Source: PeH17 sp964414925
Lineage (GTDB): Bacteria > Bacillota > Clostridia > Christensenellales > CAG-138
Assembly: GCA_964414925.1 (NCBI GenBank)
Contig: CAYPXV010000020.1
Location: 1-20,243, forward strand
Direction: 5' to 3'
Length of the DNA: 20,243 nt
How positions within the stretch are numbered: the first letter of the stretch is position 1; each line of letters starts with the position of its first letter. Of this stretch, positions 7,428 through 15,646 are shown in pieces. A model generated the notes under the pieces. The model saw only the letters and a list, made by a program, of their open reading frames with translations. It did not search any database and was not told the origin of the DNA. The position numbers were made by a program, and so were the translations under genes.

Positions 7428-8522
7428 ATGCTTATCAAGCGTATTCGTTTAAACGGTTTTCGTAGTTACGAAGAATTGATAATGGAACCGACGGACGGGT
7501 TGAATGTCATAGTCGGACCCAATGCGGCAGGTAAAACGAATATTCTTGAGGCTGTATTTTTTTCCGCTCTGGGAAGAAGTCACAGGACGAGTCGTGATGC
7601 GGAGCTTATAAACAGAAGGTTTCACGGTTCGTATATTGGCATTGAATTGAAAAGTCAAGTCGGTCATCGAACGATAGAAATCAAGCTTAAAGAGAACGAA
7701 CATAAGGCGATAAAGGTGGACGGTTGTAAGCTTACAAGGATGGGCGAGCTGATGGGTGTATTGAATACGGTCATGTTTTCACCGGAAGATTTGTCCATAG
7801 TAAAAAGTTCTCCGCAGGAGCGCAGACGCTTTATGGATATGGAGCTGTGCCAGCTAAGACCGACTTATTTTTATCGCCTACAGCAATATAACGTAGCACT
7901 TAAACAGCGTTCGGGTTTGATGAAGGATGCTTTTTCGCATATGCCCGATGAAATACTGCTTGACTCCTGGAACGAAAAACTTGCAAAGCTCGGCGGCGAT
8001 GTCATGAGCGCAAGGAGTGCTTTCATGGAAAAGCTCGGTGATATTGCAAGCGAACTTCACGGCAGAATAACGGACGATAATGAGCAGTTACACGTTTATT
8101 ATAAGCCTAATGTTGCATTTGATGAGATGCCGTCGGAAAAGCTGTACTCCGCACTTAAATCGAGCCGTGATGACGATATCAGACGGGGCTTTACGACAAG
8201 AGGTCCTCATAGGGACGATATAGGAATAAAACTCAACGGCGATGAAGTCAAGTCATTCTGCTCTCAGGGGCAGCAGAGAACCGCCGCCTTGAGCCTTAAA
8301 TTGAGCGAATTGGCACTTATGCGCAATGAAAAGGGTGAATACCCCGTGCTGCTGCTTGACGATGTATTGAGCGAACTTGATACCGACAGACAACGTGCGC
8401 TGCTTTCAAATGCATTCAATTGTCAATGCTTTTTGACGACAACATCGATTGACGGCTTGGAGGATTTACCGAACATGAGTGCCTATGAGTGCTATGACGG
8501 TAAACTTACAAGAATCATATAA
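7428..8522 (+). CDS. recF: DNA replication and repair protein RecF
   Basis: SMC-like ATPase that binds gapped DNA and helps load RecA with RecO and RecR. The 364 aa are typical. Walker A is GPNAAGKTN (30-38), the ABC-type signature is SQGQQRTAALSLKL, and Walker B is VLLLDDVLSELD, all intact. The start at 7428 is fixed by AGGAG 7 bases upstream; an in-frame TTG at 7338 coincides with the -35 hexamer and cannot be the start. It is followed by gyrB as in many Firmicutes, but dnaA, dnaN and the S4-domain gene usually upstream are absent; argF and a GNAT gene stand there instead. The small remB/DUF370 gene sometimes found between recF and gyrB is also absent. Confidence 0.96.
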   Translation: MLIKRIRLNGFRSYEELIMEPTDGLNVIVGPNAAGKTNILEAVFFSALGRSHRTSRDAELINRRFHGSYIGIELKSQVGHRTIEIKLKENEHKAIKVDGCKLTRMGELMGVLNTVMFSPEDLSIVKSSPQERRRFMDMELCQLRPTYFYRLQQYNVALKQRSGLMKDAFSHMPDEILLDSWNEKLAKLGGDVMSARSAFMEKLGDIASELHGRITDDNEQLHVYYKPNVAFDEMPSEKLYSALKSSRDDDIRRGFTTRGPHRDDIGIKLNGDEVKSFCSQGQQRTAALSLKLSELALMRNEKGEYPVLLLDDVLSELDTDRQRALLSNAFNCQCFLTTTSIDGLEDLPNMSAYECYDGKLTRII

Positions 8523-8557
8523 ACCATTTGATTATTGAAAGGGAAAGGGAGAAGATT

Positions 8558-10480
8558 ATGGAAAACAATTATGATGCTTCGCAAATACAGGTACTGGAGG
8601 GCTTGGAGGCGGTACGCCGCCGTCCGGGAATGTATATCGGCTCTACGGACGCAAGAGGATTGCATCATCTGGTTTATGAGATAGTGGATAATGCCATAGA
8701 CGAAGCGATGGCGGGTTATTGTACCCACATAAGCGTTTATATTCACCTCGACAATTCAATAACCGTTATAGACAACGGCAGAGGTATTCCGGTTGACATT
8801 CATCCAAAAACAGGAAAATCTGCTCTTGAAGTGGCATTGACCATGCTTCATGCCGGCGGCAAGTTCGGCGGCAGCGGATATAAGATGTCCGGAGGTCTGC
8901 ACGGAGTGGGACTTTCGGTAGTAAATGCCTTGAGTGATGAGCTTACCGCACAGGTAAAACGCGACGGCAAGATTTATCGCCAGGTTTGCCAAAAGGGCAA
9001 TAAGATAACGGAGGTTGAAGTGATAGGAATGTGCGAGCCGACGGAACACGGTACAAGCATTACCTTTGCCCCCGACAGCTCCATATTCGATGAGGTTGAT
9101 TATGATTACGATACGCTCACAAGAAGACTTAAAGAGCTTGCATTTTTGAATGCGGGAGTCAGCATAACCGTCATCGATGAAAGGGGCGAAACCGACAGAA
9201 CCGATACCTTCCATTATGAAGGCGGTATAATCGAATATGTTTCGTATCTGAATAAGAATAAAGAAGTTCTTCATCCCGAACCCATCTACTTTTCACAGGA
9301 AAAAGTTGTGGACGAGAAAAACAGTGCAAGCGTAGAAATCGCAATGCAGTATAACGACGGTTATAACGAAAACATATTCACTTACGCAAATAACATAAAT
9401 ACCATAGAGGGCGGAAGTCACCTTGCAGGCTTCAAAAGTGCATTGACCCGTGTGGTAAACGATTATGCAAGAAAATTTAAAATTCTAAAAGACAGCGATG
9501 CAAACCTTTCGGGCGAGGATGCAAGAGAGGGACTTTGCGCAATAGTAAGCGTTAAGCTTACCGAACCTCAATTCGAAGGTCAGACGAAAACAAAGCTCGG
9601 CAATGCGTACATAAGGAACATGGTTGACAGTGCGGTTTATGCAGGGCTTATGCAGTACCTTGAGGAACATCCTTCCCAGGCAAAACTTGTTATTGAAAAG
9701 TGTCTCAGTGCAAGCAGAGCCAGAGAGGCTGCGAGAAAGGCAAGAGAACTTACAAGAAGGAAATCGGTTCTTGACAGTGCCGCACTTCCCGGTAAGCTTG
9801 CGGACTGCTCGGAAAAAGACCCGGTTAAATGCGAACTGTTCATCGTTGAGGGCGACAGTGCGGGCGGTTCGGCAAAGGAAGGTCGAGACCGTAATTTCCA
9901 GGCAATACTGCCGCTAAGAGGAAAGATTCTTAACGTTGAGAAAACAAGGCTCGATAAGGTTCTGGGCAACGACGAAATCAAATGTATGATAACGGCATTC
10001 GGTGCAGGCATTGACGACGAGTTTGAAGAAAGCAAGCTCAGATATCATAAGATTATCTGTATGACCGATGCCGATGTAGACGGAAGCCATATAAGAACGC
10101 TGCTTTTAACATTCTTCTACAGACATATGCGTCCCATGATAGAAAAAGGCTACGTGTACATAGCACAGCCTCCGCTCTATCTCATAAAAAAGGGAAGCAT
10201 GGAGAAATATGTGTATTCGGACGAGGAACTCAGCTTAACCCTTGACGAAATAGGCAGAGATAAGATTGTGGTTCAGCGTTATAAAGGTCTTGGTGAAATG
10301 AATCCGGAACAGCTGTGGGATACGACTATGGACCCGGAAAAGCGTATAATGCTCAAAGTAACCATGGACGATGCAATGCTTGCCGATGAGGTGTTCACAC
10401 TGCTTATGGGCGATAAGGTTGAACCCAGACGTAAGTTTATAGAGGAAAACAGCAAGATGGTTGCAGACCTTGACATCTAA
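8558..10480 (+). CDS. gyrB: DNA gyrase subunit B
   Basis: ATPase subunit of gyrase, acting with GyrA to introduce negative supercoils. 640 aa from the ATG at 8558 (GGGAG about 6 bases upstream); a TTG at 8528 would add 10 poorly conserved residues. The GHKL ATPase domain has the catalytic and Mg ligands E41 and N45 in EIVDNAIDEA, DNGRGIP (D71-D72 region) and the ATP lid SGGLHGVGLS. The TOPRIM domain has EGDSAGG (E431) and DADVDGSH (D504, D506, D508). The C-terminal GyrA-contact tail includes QRYKGLGEMNPEQLWDTTMD. The absence of a long insert fits Gram-positive GyrB rather than the 800-residue proteobacterial form. All key residues are present. Confidence 0.98.
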   Translation: MENNYDASQIQVLEGLEAVRRRPGMYIGSTDARGLHHLVYEIVDNAIDEAMAGYCTHISVYIHLDNSITVIDNGRGIPVDIHPKTGKSALEVALTMLHAGGKFGGSGYKMSGGLHGVGLSVVNALSDELTAQVKRDGKIYRQVCQKGNKITEVEVIGMCEPTEHGTSITFAPDSSIFDEVDYDYDTLTRRLKELAFLNAGVSITVIDERGETDRTDTFHYEGGIIEYVSYLNKNKEVLHPEPIYFSQEKVVDEKNSASVEIAMQYNDGYNENIFTYANNINTIEGGSHLAGFKSALTRVVNDYARKFKILKDSDANLSGEDAREGLCAIVSVKLTEPQFEGQTKTKLGNAYIRNMVDSAVYAGLMQYLEEHPSQAKLVIEKCLSASRAREAARKARELTRRKSVLDSAALPGKLADCSEKDPVKCELFIVEGDSAGGSAKEGRDRNFQAILPLRGKILNVEKTRLDKVLGNDEIKCMITAFGAGIDDEFEESKLRYHKIICMTDADVDGSHIRTLLLTFFYRHMRPMIEKGYVYIAQPPLYLIKKGSMEKYVYSDEELSLTLDEIGRDKIVVQRYKGLGEMNPEQLWDTTMDPEKRIMLKVTMDDAMLADEVFTLLMGDKVEPRRKFIEENSKMVADLDI

Positions 10481-10497
10481 CCCGAGAGGAAAGCAAA

Positions 10498-13089
10498 ATG
10501 GACGAAAATAATAATAACAAAAACTTTGAAAATGCCCCGCGCAGTAAGGCTGCAAACCTTGAAATGCTGGGAACAAACGAACTCCCGACCGATATAGAGG
10601 GAGGAAAGGTACTACCTATTAATCTGGTGGGCGAGATGAAGCGCAGCTTTATTTCATACGCCATGGCGGTAATCATAAGCCGTGCGCTGCCCGATGTCAG
10701 GGACGGATTAAAACCCGTACACAGACGTATCCTTTATTCCATGGATGAGCTTTCCTTGCAGCCCGATAAGCCCTTCAGAAAATGCGCAAGGTTGGTCGGT
10801 GACGTTCTGGGTAAATATCATCCCCACGGAGATACTGCCGTTTATGATGCAACGGTAAGACTTGCACAGCCTTTCTCAACCAGATATCCGCTGGTTGAAG
10901 GTCACGGTAACTTCGGAAGCGTTGACGGCGACCCTGCTGCTGCAATGCGTTATACGGAAGCCAGAATGAGCAAGCTCTCAATGGAAATGCTCAGAGACCT
11001 CGAAAAGAATACGGTTGACTTCTATCCGAACTTCGATGAAACCTTGATGCAGCCTGCCGTTCTTCCGGCAAGATACCCGAACCTTCTTGTCAACGGTTCA
11101 AACGGTATCGCAGTCGGTATGGCGACAAATATTCCGCCGCATAACTTGGGCGAAACCATCGATGCTTTTGTTGCGATGATAGACAATCCCAACATTACAA
11201 TCGATGAGCTTATGAACTATATCCCCGGTCCCGACTTCCCCACGGGCGGCGTTATCATGGGCGATACGGGCATTCGTCATGCGTATTTCACAGGCAGAGG
11301 TAAAATCCTTGTCCGTGCAAAATCCGAAATAGAACAGTATAAAGCCGATAGGGCAAGAATAATCATTACCGAGATTCCCTATCAGGTAAACAAAGCCAGA
11401 TTGGTAGAAAAGATTGCCGAACTTGTCCATGATAAAAAGGTCGAGGGCATTTCGGATCTTCGTGACGAAAGCTCCAGAAAGGGTATGCGTATCGTCATTG
11501 AACTTAAAAAGGACGTCAATGCCAATGTCGTGCTTAATAACCTCTATAAACACACCCAGTTACAGGATACTTTCGGCGTAATAATGCTTGCACTTGTTGA
11601 CGGCGAACCCAAAATCCTGAATCTGCGTGAGATGCTCTATTATTATCTGCTGCATCAAAAGGACGTTGTTACAAGAAGAACGCAGTTTGAGCTTGATAAA
11701 GCAAGGGAAAGACTGCATATTCTCGAAGCACTCATGATTGCACTGGATAATATCGATGAGGTCATTGCCATTATTAAATCAAGTGCCAACGGTCAGCAGG
11801 CGAAAGAACGTCTCATTGAAAGATTCTCCTTCACCGAAAGACAGGCGCAGGCGATTCTCGATATGCGTCTGCAAAGACTTACGGGTCTTGAAAGAACAAA
11901 GCTTGAAGCGGAGTATTCCGAACTGAAGGCACAGGTTGAGTACCTTATGGGTATCCTTGCCGATGAAACAAAGCTCCTTGGTATTATCCGTGAGGAAGTG
12001 CTTGAAATTAAGCGTAAATACGCCGATGAGCGCAGAACTCAAATTACCAAAATCGTTGAAGATATCGATATGGATGATATCATTCAGGAAGAAACCATGG
12101 TAGTTACCTGCACGCATCACGGCTACATCAAGCGTATTGCCGAGGATACATATCGTTCCCAGCGTAGGGGCGGCGTAGGTGTTTCGGGTGGCGCAACACG
12201 TGATGAGGATTTCCTTGAGGATATTTTCGTAACCTCAACCCACTCCTATATCATGTTCTTTACCAATAAGGGAAGAGCATTCAGAATCAAGTGTTACTCG
12301 ATTCCCGAAGCAAGCAGAACCGCAAAGGGAACGCCGATAGTAAATCTGTTGCAGCTCGGAACGGGCGAATTTGTTACCGCCGCATTCCCGATTTCGCCCG
12401 CAACCGAAAACGGCTACCTTGTGCTTTGCACTAAGAACGGCATAATCAAAAAGACTGCCATTTCCGAATTTGCCAATATACGCAAGGGCGGAATGATTGC
12501 CCAGAATTTGCGTGACGGTGACGAACTTATTTCCGTCGCTTTATCTCAGGGCGATGATGAATTTATTATCGGTACGGCAAACGGTATGAGCATAAGATTC
12601 AGCGAGGACGATGTTCGTGCCATGGGCAGAACCGCTGCCGGCGTTCGTGCCATTAAACTCGAAGACGATGACTGCGTCGTTGATATGTGCCCCGTAACCA
12701 AGGATTCCTGCGTTATCACCATTACCGAAAACGGTATGGGCAAGCGTACATCGGAGGATGCCTACAGGCTCCAGTCCCGTGCAGGCAAGGGTGTTATCGC
12801 CATGAATATTACCGAAAAAACAGGTAAACTCGTATGCCTGAAGGTTGTTGACGGTTCGGAAGACCTTATGCTCATAAGGGATGACGGTGTGGTTATCCGT
12901 ATGCCTGTTGACAGCATCAGCATTATCTCAAGAAATACCCAGGGCGTAAAACTTATGCGTATTGAAGAAGGCAGACGTGTTGCAAGCGTTGCTCTTGCAC
13001 CGAGAAGCCAGGAACAGCAAAACGACAACGTCCCCGAAAATACCGAGGAAACTCAGTCAGAACAGGATGCCGCACCTGCGGATGAATAA
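10498..13089 (+). CDS. gyrA: DNA gyrase subunit A
   Basis: Breakage-reunion subunit of gyrase. 863 aa, starting 17 bases after gyrB with AGAGG upstream of the ATG. An N-terminal extension of about 35 residues, rich in Asn/Glu, precedes the usual start of homology (PINLVGEMKRSFISYAM). The catalytic tyrosine is Y152 in AAMRYTEARM. In the quinolone region, HPHGDTAVYD gives T113 and D117 at the places of E. coli S83 and D87; Thr there is a normal wild-type state in clostridia, not evidence of resistance. The C-terminal beta-pinwheel carries the GyrA box as QRRGGVG, with Val at the position that is often Lys or Arg. The last 27 or so residues form a Gln/Glu/Asp-rich tail. Last gene of the recF operon, followed by a hairpin. 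Confidence 0.98.
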   Translation: MDENNNNKNFENAPRSKAANLEMLGTNELPTDIEGGKVLPINLVGEMKRSFISYAMAVIISRALPDVRDGLKPVHRRILYSMDELSLQPDKPFRKCARLVGDVLGKYHPHGDTAVYDATVRLAQPFSTRYPLVEGHGNFGSVDGDPAAAMRYTEARMSKLSMEMLRDLEKNTVDFYPNFDETLMQPAVLPARYPNLLVNGSNGIAVGMATNIPPHNLGETIDAFVAMIDNPNITIDELMNYIPGPDFPTGGVIMGDTGIRHAYFTGRGKILVRAKSEIEQYKADRARIIITEIPYQVNKARLVEKIAELVHDKKVEGISDLRDESSRKGMRIVIELKKDVNANVVLNNLYKHTQLQDTFGVIMLALVDGEPKILNLREMLYYYLLHQKDVVTRRTQFELDKARERLHILEALMIALDNIDEVIAIIKSSANGQQAKERLIERFSFTERQAQAILDMRLQRLTGLERTKLEAEYSELKAQVEYLMGILADETKLLGIIREEVLEIKRKYADERRTQITKIVEDIDMDDIIQEETMVVTCTHHGYIKRIAEDTYRSQRRGGVGVSGGATRDEDFLEDIFVTSTHSYIMFFTNKGRAFRIKCYSIPEASRTAKGTPIVNLLQLGTGEFVTAAFPISPATENGYLVLCTKNGIIKKTAISEFANIRKGGMIAQNLRDGDELISVALSQGDDEFIIGTANGMSIRFSEDDVRAMGRTAAGVRAIKLEDDDCVVDMCPVTKDSCVITITENGMGKRTSEDAYRLQSRAGKGVIAMNITEKTGKLVCLKVVDGSEDLMLIRDDGVVIRMPVDSISIISRNTQGVKLMRIEEGRRVASVALAPRSQEQQNDNVPENTEETQSEQDAAPADE

Positions 13090-13097
13090 TTAATATT

Positions 13098-13146
13098 ACT
13101 GTCGCCTTAACGAATTTTGATTGAATTTTATAGGGCGACAGTTTTT
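13098..13146 (+). terminator. Long-loop hairpin terminator after gyrA
   Basis: ACTGTCGCC (13098-13106) pairs perfectly with GGCGACAGT (13134-13142), followed by TTTTT (13142-13146). The loop is 27 bases and AT-rich, unusually long for an intrinsic terminator, so efficiency is uncertain. No convincing promoter was found between it and the response regulator gene. Confidence 0.6.
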
Positions 13147-13182
13147 GTAAATTTCGAATTTATCATAAAACGGAGGGAAAAT

Positions 13183-13854
13183 ATGGTAAAAATCCTTTTG
13201 GTCGAGGACGATAAAGGGATTGTCTCAAACCTTACGGACTTTTTAATGAAGGAACATTATGAAGTCTACAATGCTTCGGGACAGACAGGAGCATTACAGA
13301 TGCTCGAAAATCAAAGGTTCGATCTGGTTTTGCTCGATATTTCTTTATCCGACGGTAACGGTTTTTCCGTTTGCTCTGCTATAAAATCAAACTACGATAT
13401 CCCCGTGATTTTCCTTACGGCATCATCCGACGAATACAGCACCGTTACAGGCTTTGAGTTGGGTGCAAATGACTACATATCAAAGCCTTTCAGACCCAGA
13501 GAGCTTGTGACACGCATAAAAAATATCCTGCGACTGACAGGAGGTACGGGCTCGATTATCCGCATAAAAAATCTTGAAATCGACACGGTCAAAGGTACGG
13601 TGCATAAATGCGGAAAGGATTTGTCGCTGTCTGCTCTGGAATACAGACTTCTTCTCGTGTTTTTAAATAATCGAGGCATTATCATGTCAAGAACCCAATT
13701 GCTGGAAGCTATTTGGGACATTGCAGGCGAATTTGTAAATGATAATACGCTGACGGTCTATATTAAACGCTTGAGAGAAAAGATAGAGGATGACCCACAA
13801 AATCCTGCGATAATCAAAACAGTTCGGGGTTTGGGCTATAAGATAGAGGAATGA
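13183..13854 (+). CDS. OmpR/PhoB-family response regulator
   Basis: DNA-binding response regulator, 223 aa from the ATG at 13183 (CGGAGGG about 5 bases upstream). The receiver domain (1-118) has the acidic pair in LVEDD (D9-D10), the phosphoacceptor D52 in LLDISLSDG, T79 and K101 in ISKPF. The winged-helix output domain (about 125-221) shows LSALEYRLL, the transactivation loop region, and the recognition-helix segment NTLTVYIKRLREKI, ending with TVRGLGYKI. It overlaps the kinase gene by 4 bases (ATGA). Its partner genes suggest control of the ABC transporter downstream, probably through the direct repeats at 14898-14918. The stimulus is unknown; by family analogy a cell-wall-active compound is a reasonable guess. 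Confidence 0.93.
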   Translation: MVKILLVEDDKGIVSNLTDFLMKEHYEVYNASGQTGALQMLENQRFDLVLLDISLSDGNGFSVCSAIKSNYDIPVIFLTASSDEYSTVTGFELGANDYISKPFRPRELVTRIKNILRLTGGTGSIIRIKNLEIDTVKGTVHKCGKDLSLSALEYRLLLVFLNNRGIIMSRTQLLEAIWDIAGEFVNDNTLTVYIKRLREKIEDDPQNPAIIKTVRGLGYKIEE

Positions 13855-14855
13855 TGAAGTTATTAAGAAACCCCGAAGTTAAATCCGCATTGCTGATAAT
13901 GGGAATATTCTCGGTGGCGGCGGTCATTGCGGCATATGTTTGGAATATCGAATTCGGTTTATTCACACTCGGAATTTGCATTGTGTTTATAACCGTCTAT
14001 TTGATTACAACACATAAACGCTATAGACGAATTTCGGATTTGGCATCCGATATTGACCATATTTTGCATGAGGATGAGCATATCGCCATAGACGAATATT
14101 CGGAGGGTGAACTGGGCATCTTGCAAAGCGAAATTGCCAAGATGACGGTGCGTTTGCGTGAGCAGCAGCAAAACTTGCAGAAGGAGAAAGTCTATCTTGC
14201 GAACTCCATTGCCGATATTTCGCATCAGATCAGAACTCCGCTTACGTCCGTAAACCTTCTGGTGTCCATGATTTCCGAACCCGATATAACGGAGGAAAAC
14301 AGAAAAAAACTATCCCGTGATTTGTATCAATTGCTTTCACGTATAGACCGGCTGATAACAACCTTGCTCAAAATATCAAAGCTCGATACGGGAACGGTTG
14401 AATTTAAAAAGGAAAGAATACCGATTCGGGGATTAATAAATAAAGCAGTAAATCCACTGCTTGTGCCGTTGGAACTCAGAAATCAGACTCTTGAAATTAA
14501 GGCGGACGGAGAGGTTGAATGTGATGTGGCATGGACTTCGGAGGCTGTAATTAATATTGTTAAAAACTGTATGGAGCATACACCAAAAGACGGCAAAATA
14601 ATAATTCTTGCGGAGGAAAACGCAATCTATTCGCAGATTACAATTTCTGATAACGGCAGCGGAATTTCAAAGGAAGACCTTCCGCATATCTTCGAACGAT
14701 TTTATAAAGGGAAGGATTCGGATGACAAGGGCTTCGGTATAGGGCTTGCATTGTCACGCACTATAATAACCGCACAGAACGGAACGGTGAAAGCCGAAAA
14801 CGGAAAAGAGGGCGGAGCGGTATTTACGATAAAATTTTATAAGGGAACCGTTTAA
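13851..14855 (+). CDS. Sensor histidine kinase with short-loop two-TM input domain
   Basis: 334 aa, or 333 if the second of two tandem ATGs (13854) is used; the SD GAGGA (13846-13850) suits 13854 slightly better. Two TM helices (about 12-31 and 35-53) are joined by only a few residues, so there is no extracellular sensor domain, as in intramembrane-sensing kinases that work with an ABC transporter. A charged linker and coiled coil (about 54-115) leads to the HisKA motif DISHQIRTPLTS with phospho-accepting H125. The ATPase domain has the N box (N239 in NIVKNCMEH), G1 DNGSG (267-271), F box ERFYKG and G2 GFGIG (294-298), all intact. Its stop codon lies in the loop of the terminator that separates it from the transporter genes. 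Confidence 0.92.
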   Translation: MMKLLRNPEVKSALLIMGIFSVAAVIAAYVWNIEFGLFTLGICIVFITVYLITTHKRYRRISDLASDIDHILHEDEHIAIDEYSEGELGILQSEIAKMTVRLREQQQNLQKEKVYLANSIADISHQIRTPLTSVNLLVSMISEPDITEENRKKLSRDLYQLLSRIDRLITTLLKISKLDTGTVEFKKERIPIRGLINKAVNPLLVPLELRNQTLEIKADGEVECDVAWTSEAVINIVKNCMEHTPKDGKIIILAEENAIYSQITISDNGSGISKEDLPHIFERFYKGKDSDDKGFGIGLALSRTIITAQNGTVKAENGKEGGAVFTIKFYKGTV

Positions 14856-14870
14856 ACACGGTTCTTTTTT
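14845..14870 (+). terminator. Intrinsic terminator between kinase and ABC genes
   Basis: GAACCGT (14845-14851) pairs perfectly with ACGGTTC (14858-14864) around a 6-base loop, followed by six Ts (14865-14870). The kinase stop codon TAA (14853-14855) is in the loop. It splits the locus into a regulator unit and a transporter unit. Confidence 0.8.
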
Positions 14871-14875
14871 GTTAA

Positions 14876-14929
14876 GTGACGTTTTTGTTATTTATCGGTC
14901 ACTATCCTGTCACGTCACTGATGCATAAT
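14876..14929 (+). promoter_or_regulatory. Candidate response-regulator operator and promoter of the ABC transporter genes
   Basis: GTCAC occurs at 14898-14902 and again at 14909-14913, exactly 11 bases apart, the spacing expected of OmpR/PhoB-type tandem half-sites. A third GTCAC follows at 14914-14918 and an inverted GTGAC lies at 14876-14880. A -10-like CATAAT (14924-14929) comes 6 bases after the repeats, with no recognisable -35, which fits an activator-dependent promoter. The start codon at 14963 lies 33 bases past the -10. Function is inferred from layout. Confidence 0.55.
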
Positions 14930-14962
14930 AGAATCGTAAAAACAAGAAAGGAAATAAACTTG

Positions 14963-15646
14963 ATGGAAATATTGAAAGTAAGTAATCTTTGCAAAACCTA
15001 CGGCAAAGGAGAAAATGAAGTAAAAGCACTGGATAACGTGTCTTTTTCGGTTGATAAGGGTGAGTTCGTTGCGATTATAGGTCCGTCGGGCTCGGGTAAG
15101 TCAACATTACTGCATATCCTCGGCGGTGTTGATAAACCCACAAGCGGCAAGGTCTATATGGACGGCTGTGATGTTTATGCGCAAAATGAAGAGCAGCTTG
15201 CGGTATTTCGCCGCCGCCGGGTGGGTCTTATTTATCAGTTCTACAACCTGATTCCCGTTTTGAACGTGACGGAAAATATGACGCTTCCCGTATTGATGGA
15301 CGGACAGAAGGTGAATAAAGAACGCCTGAAGGAACTTTTGACAATATTGAAACTGAACGGCAGAGAGGAACATCTTCCCAACCAATTGTCTGGCGGTCAA
15401 CAGCAGAGGGTATCCATAGGCAGAGCCTTGATGAACGCCCCGACAGTCGTGCTTGCGGATGAACCGACGGGAAATCTGGACTCGAAAAACAGTCAGGAGA
15501 TAGTGGAACTGTTGAAAGTGTCCAATAAAAAATACGGGCAGACGCTTATAATTATCACGCATGATGAGAGCATCGCTTTGCAGGCGGACAGGATTCTTAC
15601 CATTGAAGACGGTAAAATTACCGCAGATGAGGTGATTCGCAGATGA
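14963..15646 (+). CDS. ABC transporter ATP-binding protein, MacB/BceA/LolD type
   Basis: 227-aa ATPase. The start at 14963 gives the normal N-terminus (MEILKVSNLCKTYGKG); AAAGGA lies about 10 bases upstream. Walker A is GPSGSGKST (40-48), Q-loop Q92 in YQFYNLIP, signature LSGGQQQRV (142-150), Walker B VVLADEP with catalytic E167, D-loop NLD, and H-loop H200. This class pairs with FtsX-type permeases and usually drives mechanotransmission or peptide removal rather than classical import. Its stop overlaps the permease start by 4 bases (ATGA). Expression is probably induced by the response regulator two genes upstream. Confidence 0.95.
   Translation: MEILKVSNLCKTYGKGENEVKALDNVSFSVDKGEFVAIIGPSGSGKSTLLHILGGVDKPTSGKVYMDGCDVYAQNEEQLAVFRRRRVGLIYQFYNLIPVLNVTENMTLPVLMDGQKVNKERLKELLTILKLNGREEHLPNQLSGGQQQRVSIGRALMNAPTVVLADEPTGNLDSKNSQEIVELLKVSNKKYGQTLIIITHDESIALQADRILTIEDGKITADEVIRR

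Noticed and set aside
8756..9274. 172-codon minus-strand frame within gyrB
   Set aside because: Shadow of the gyrB ATPase domain; no motif or SD.
10610..10850. Possible quinolone-resistance change in GyrA (Thr113 at the E. coli Ser83 place)
   Set aside because: Thr is a common wild-type residue at this position in clostridia; D117 is also wild type.
13107..13134. Promoter for the response regulator (TTAACG, 16 bases, TATAGG)
   Set aside because: Poor hexamers lying within the gyrA terminator hairpin; not better than chance.
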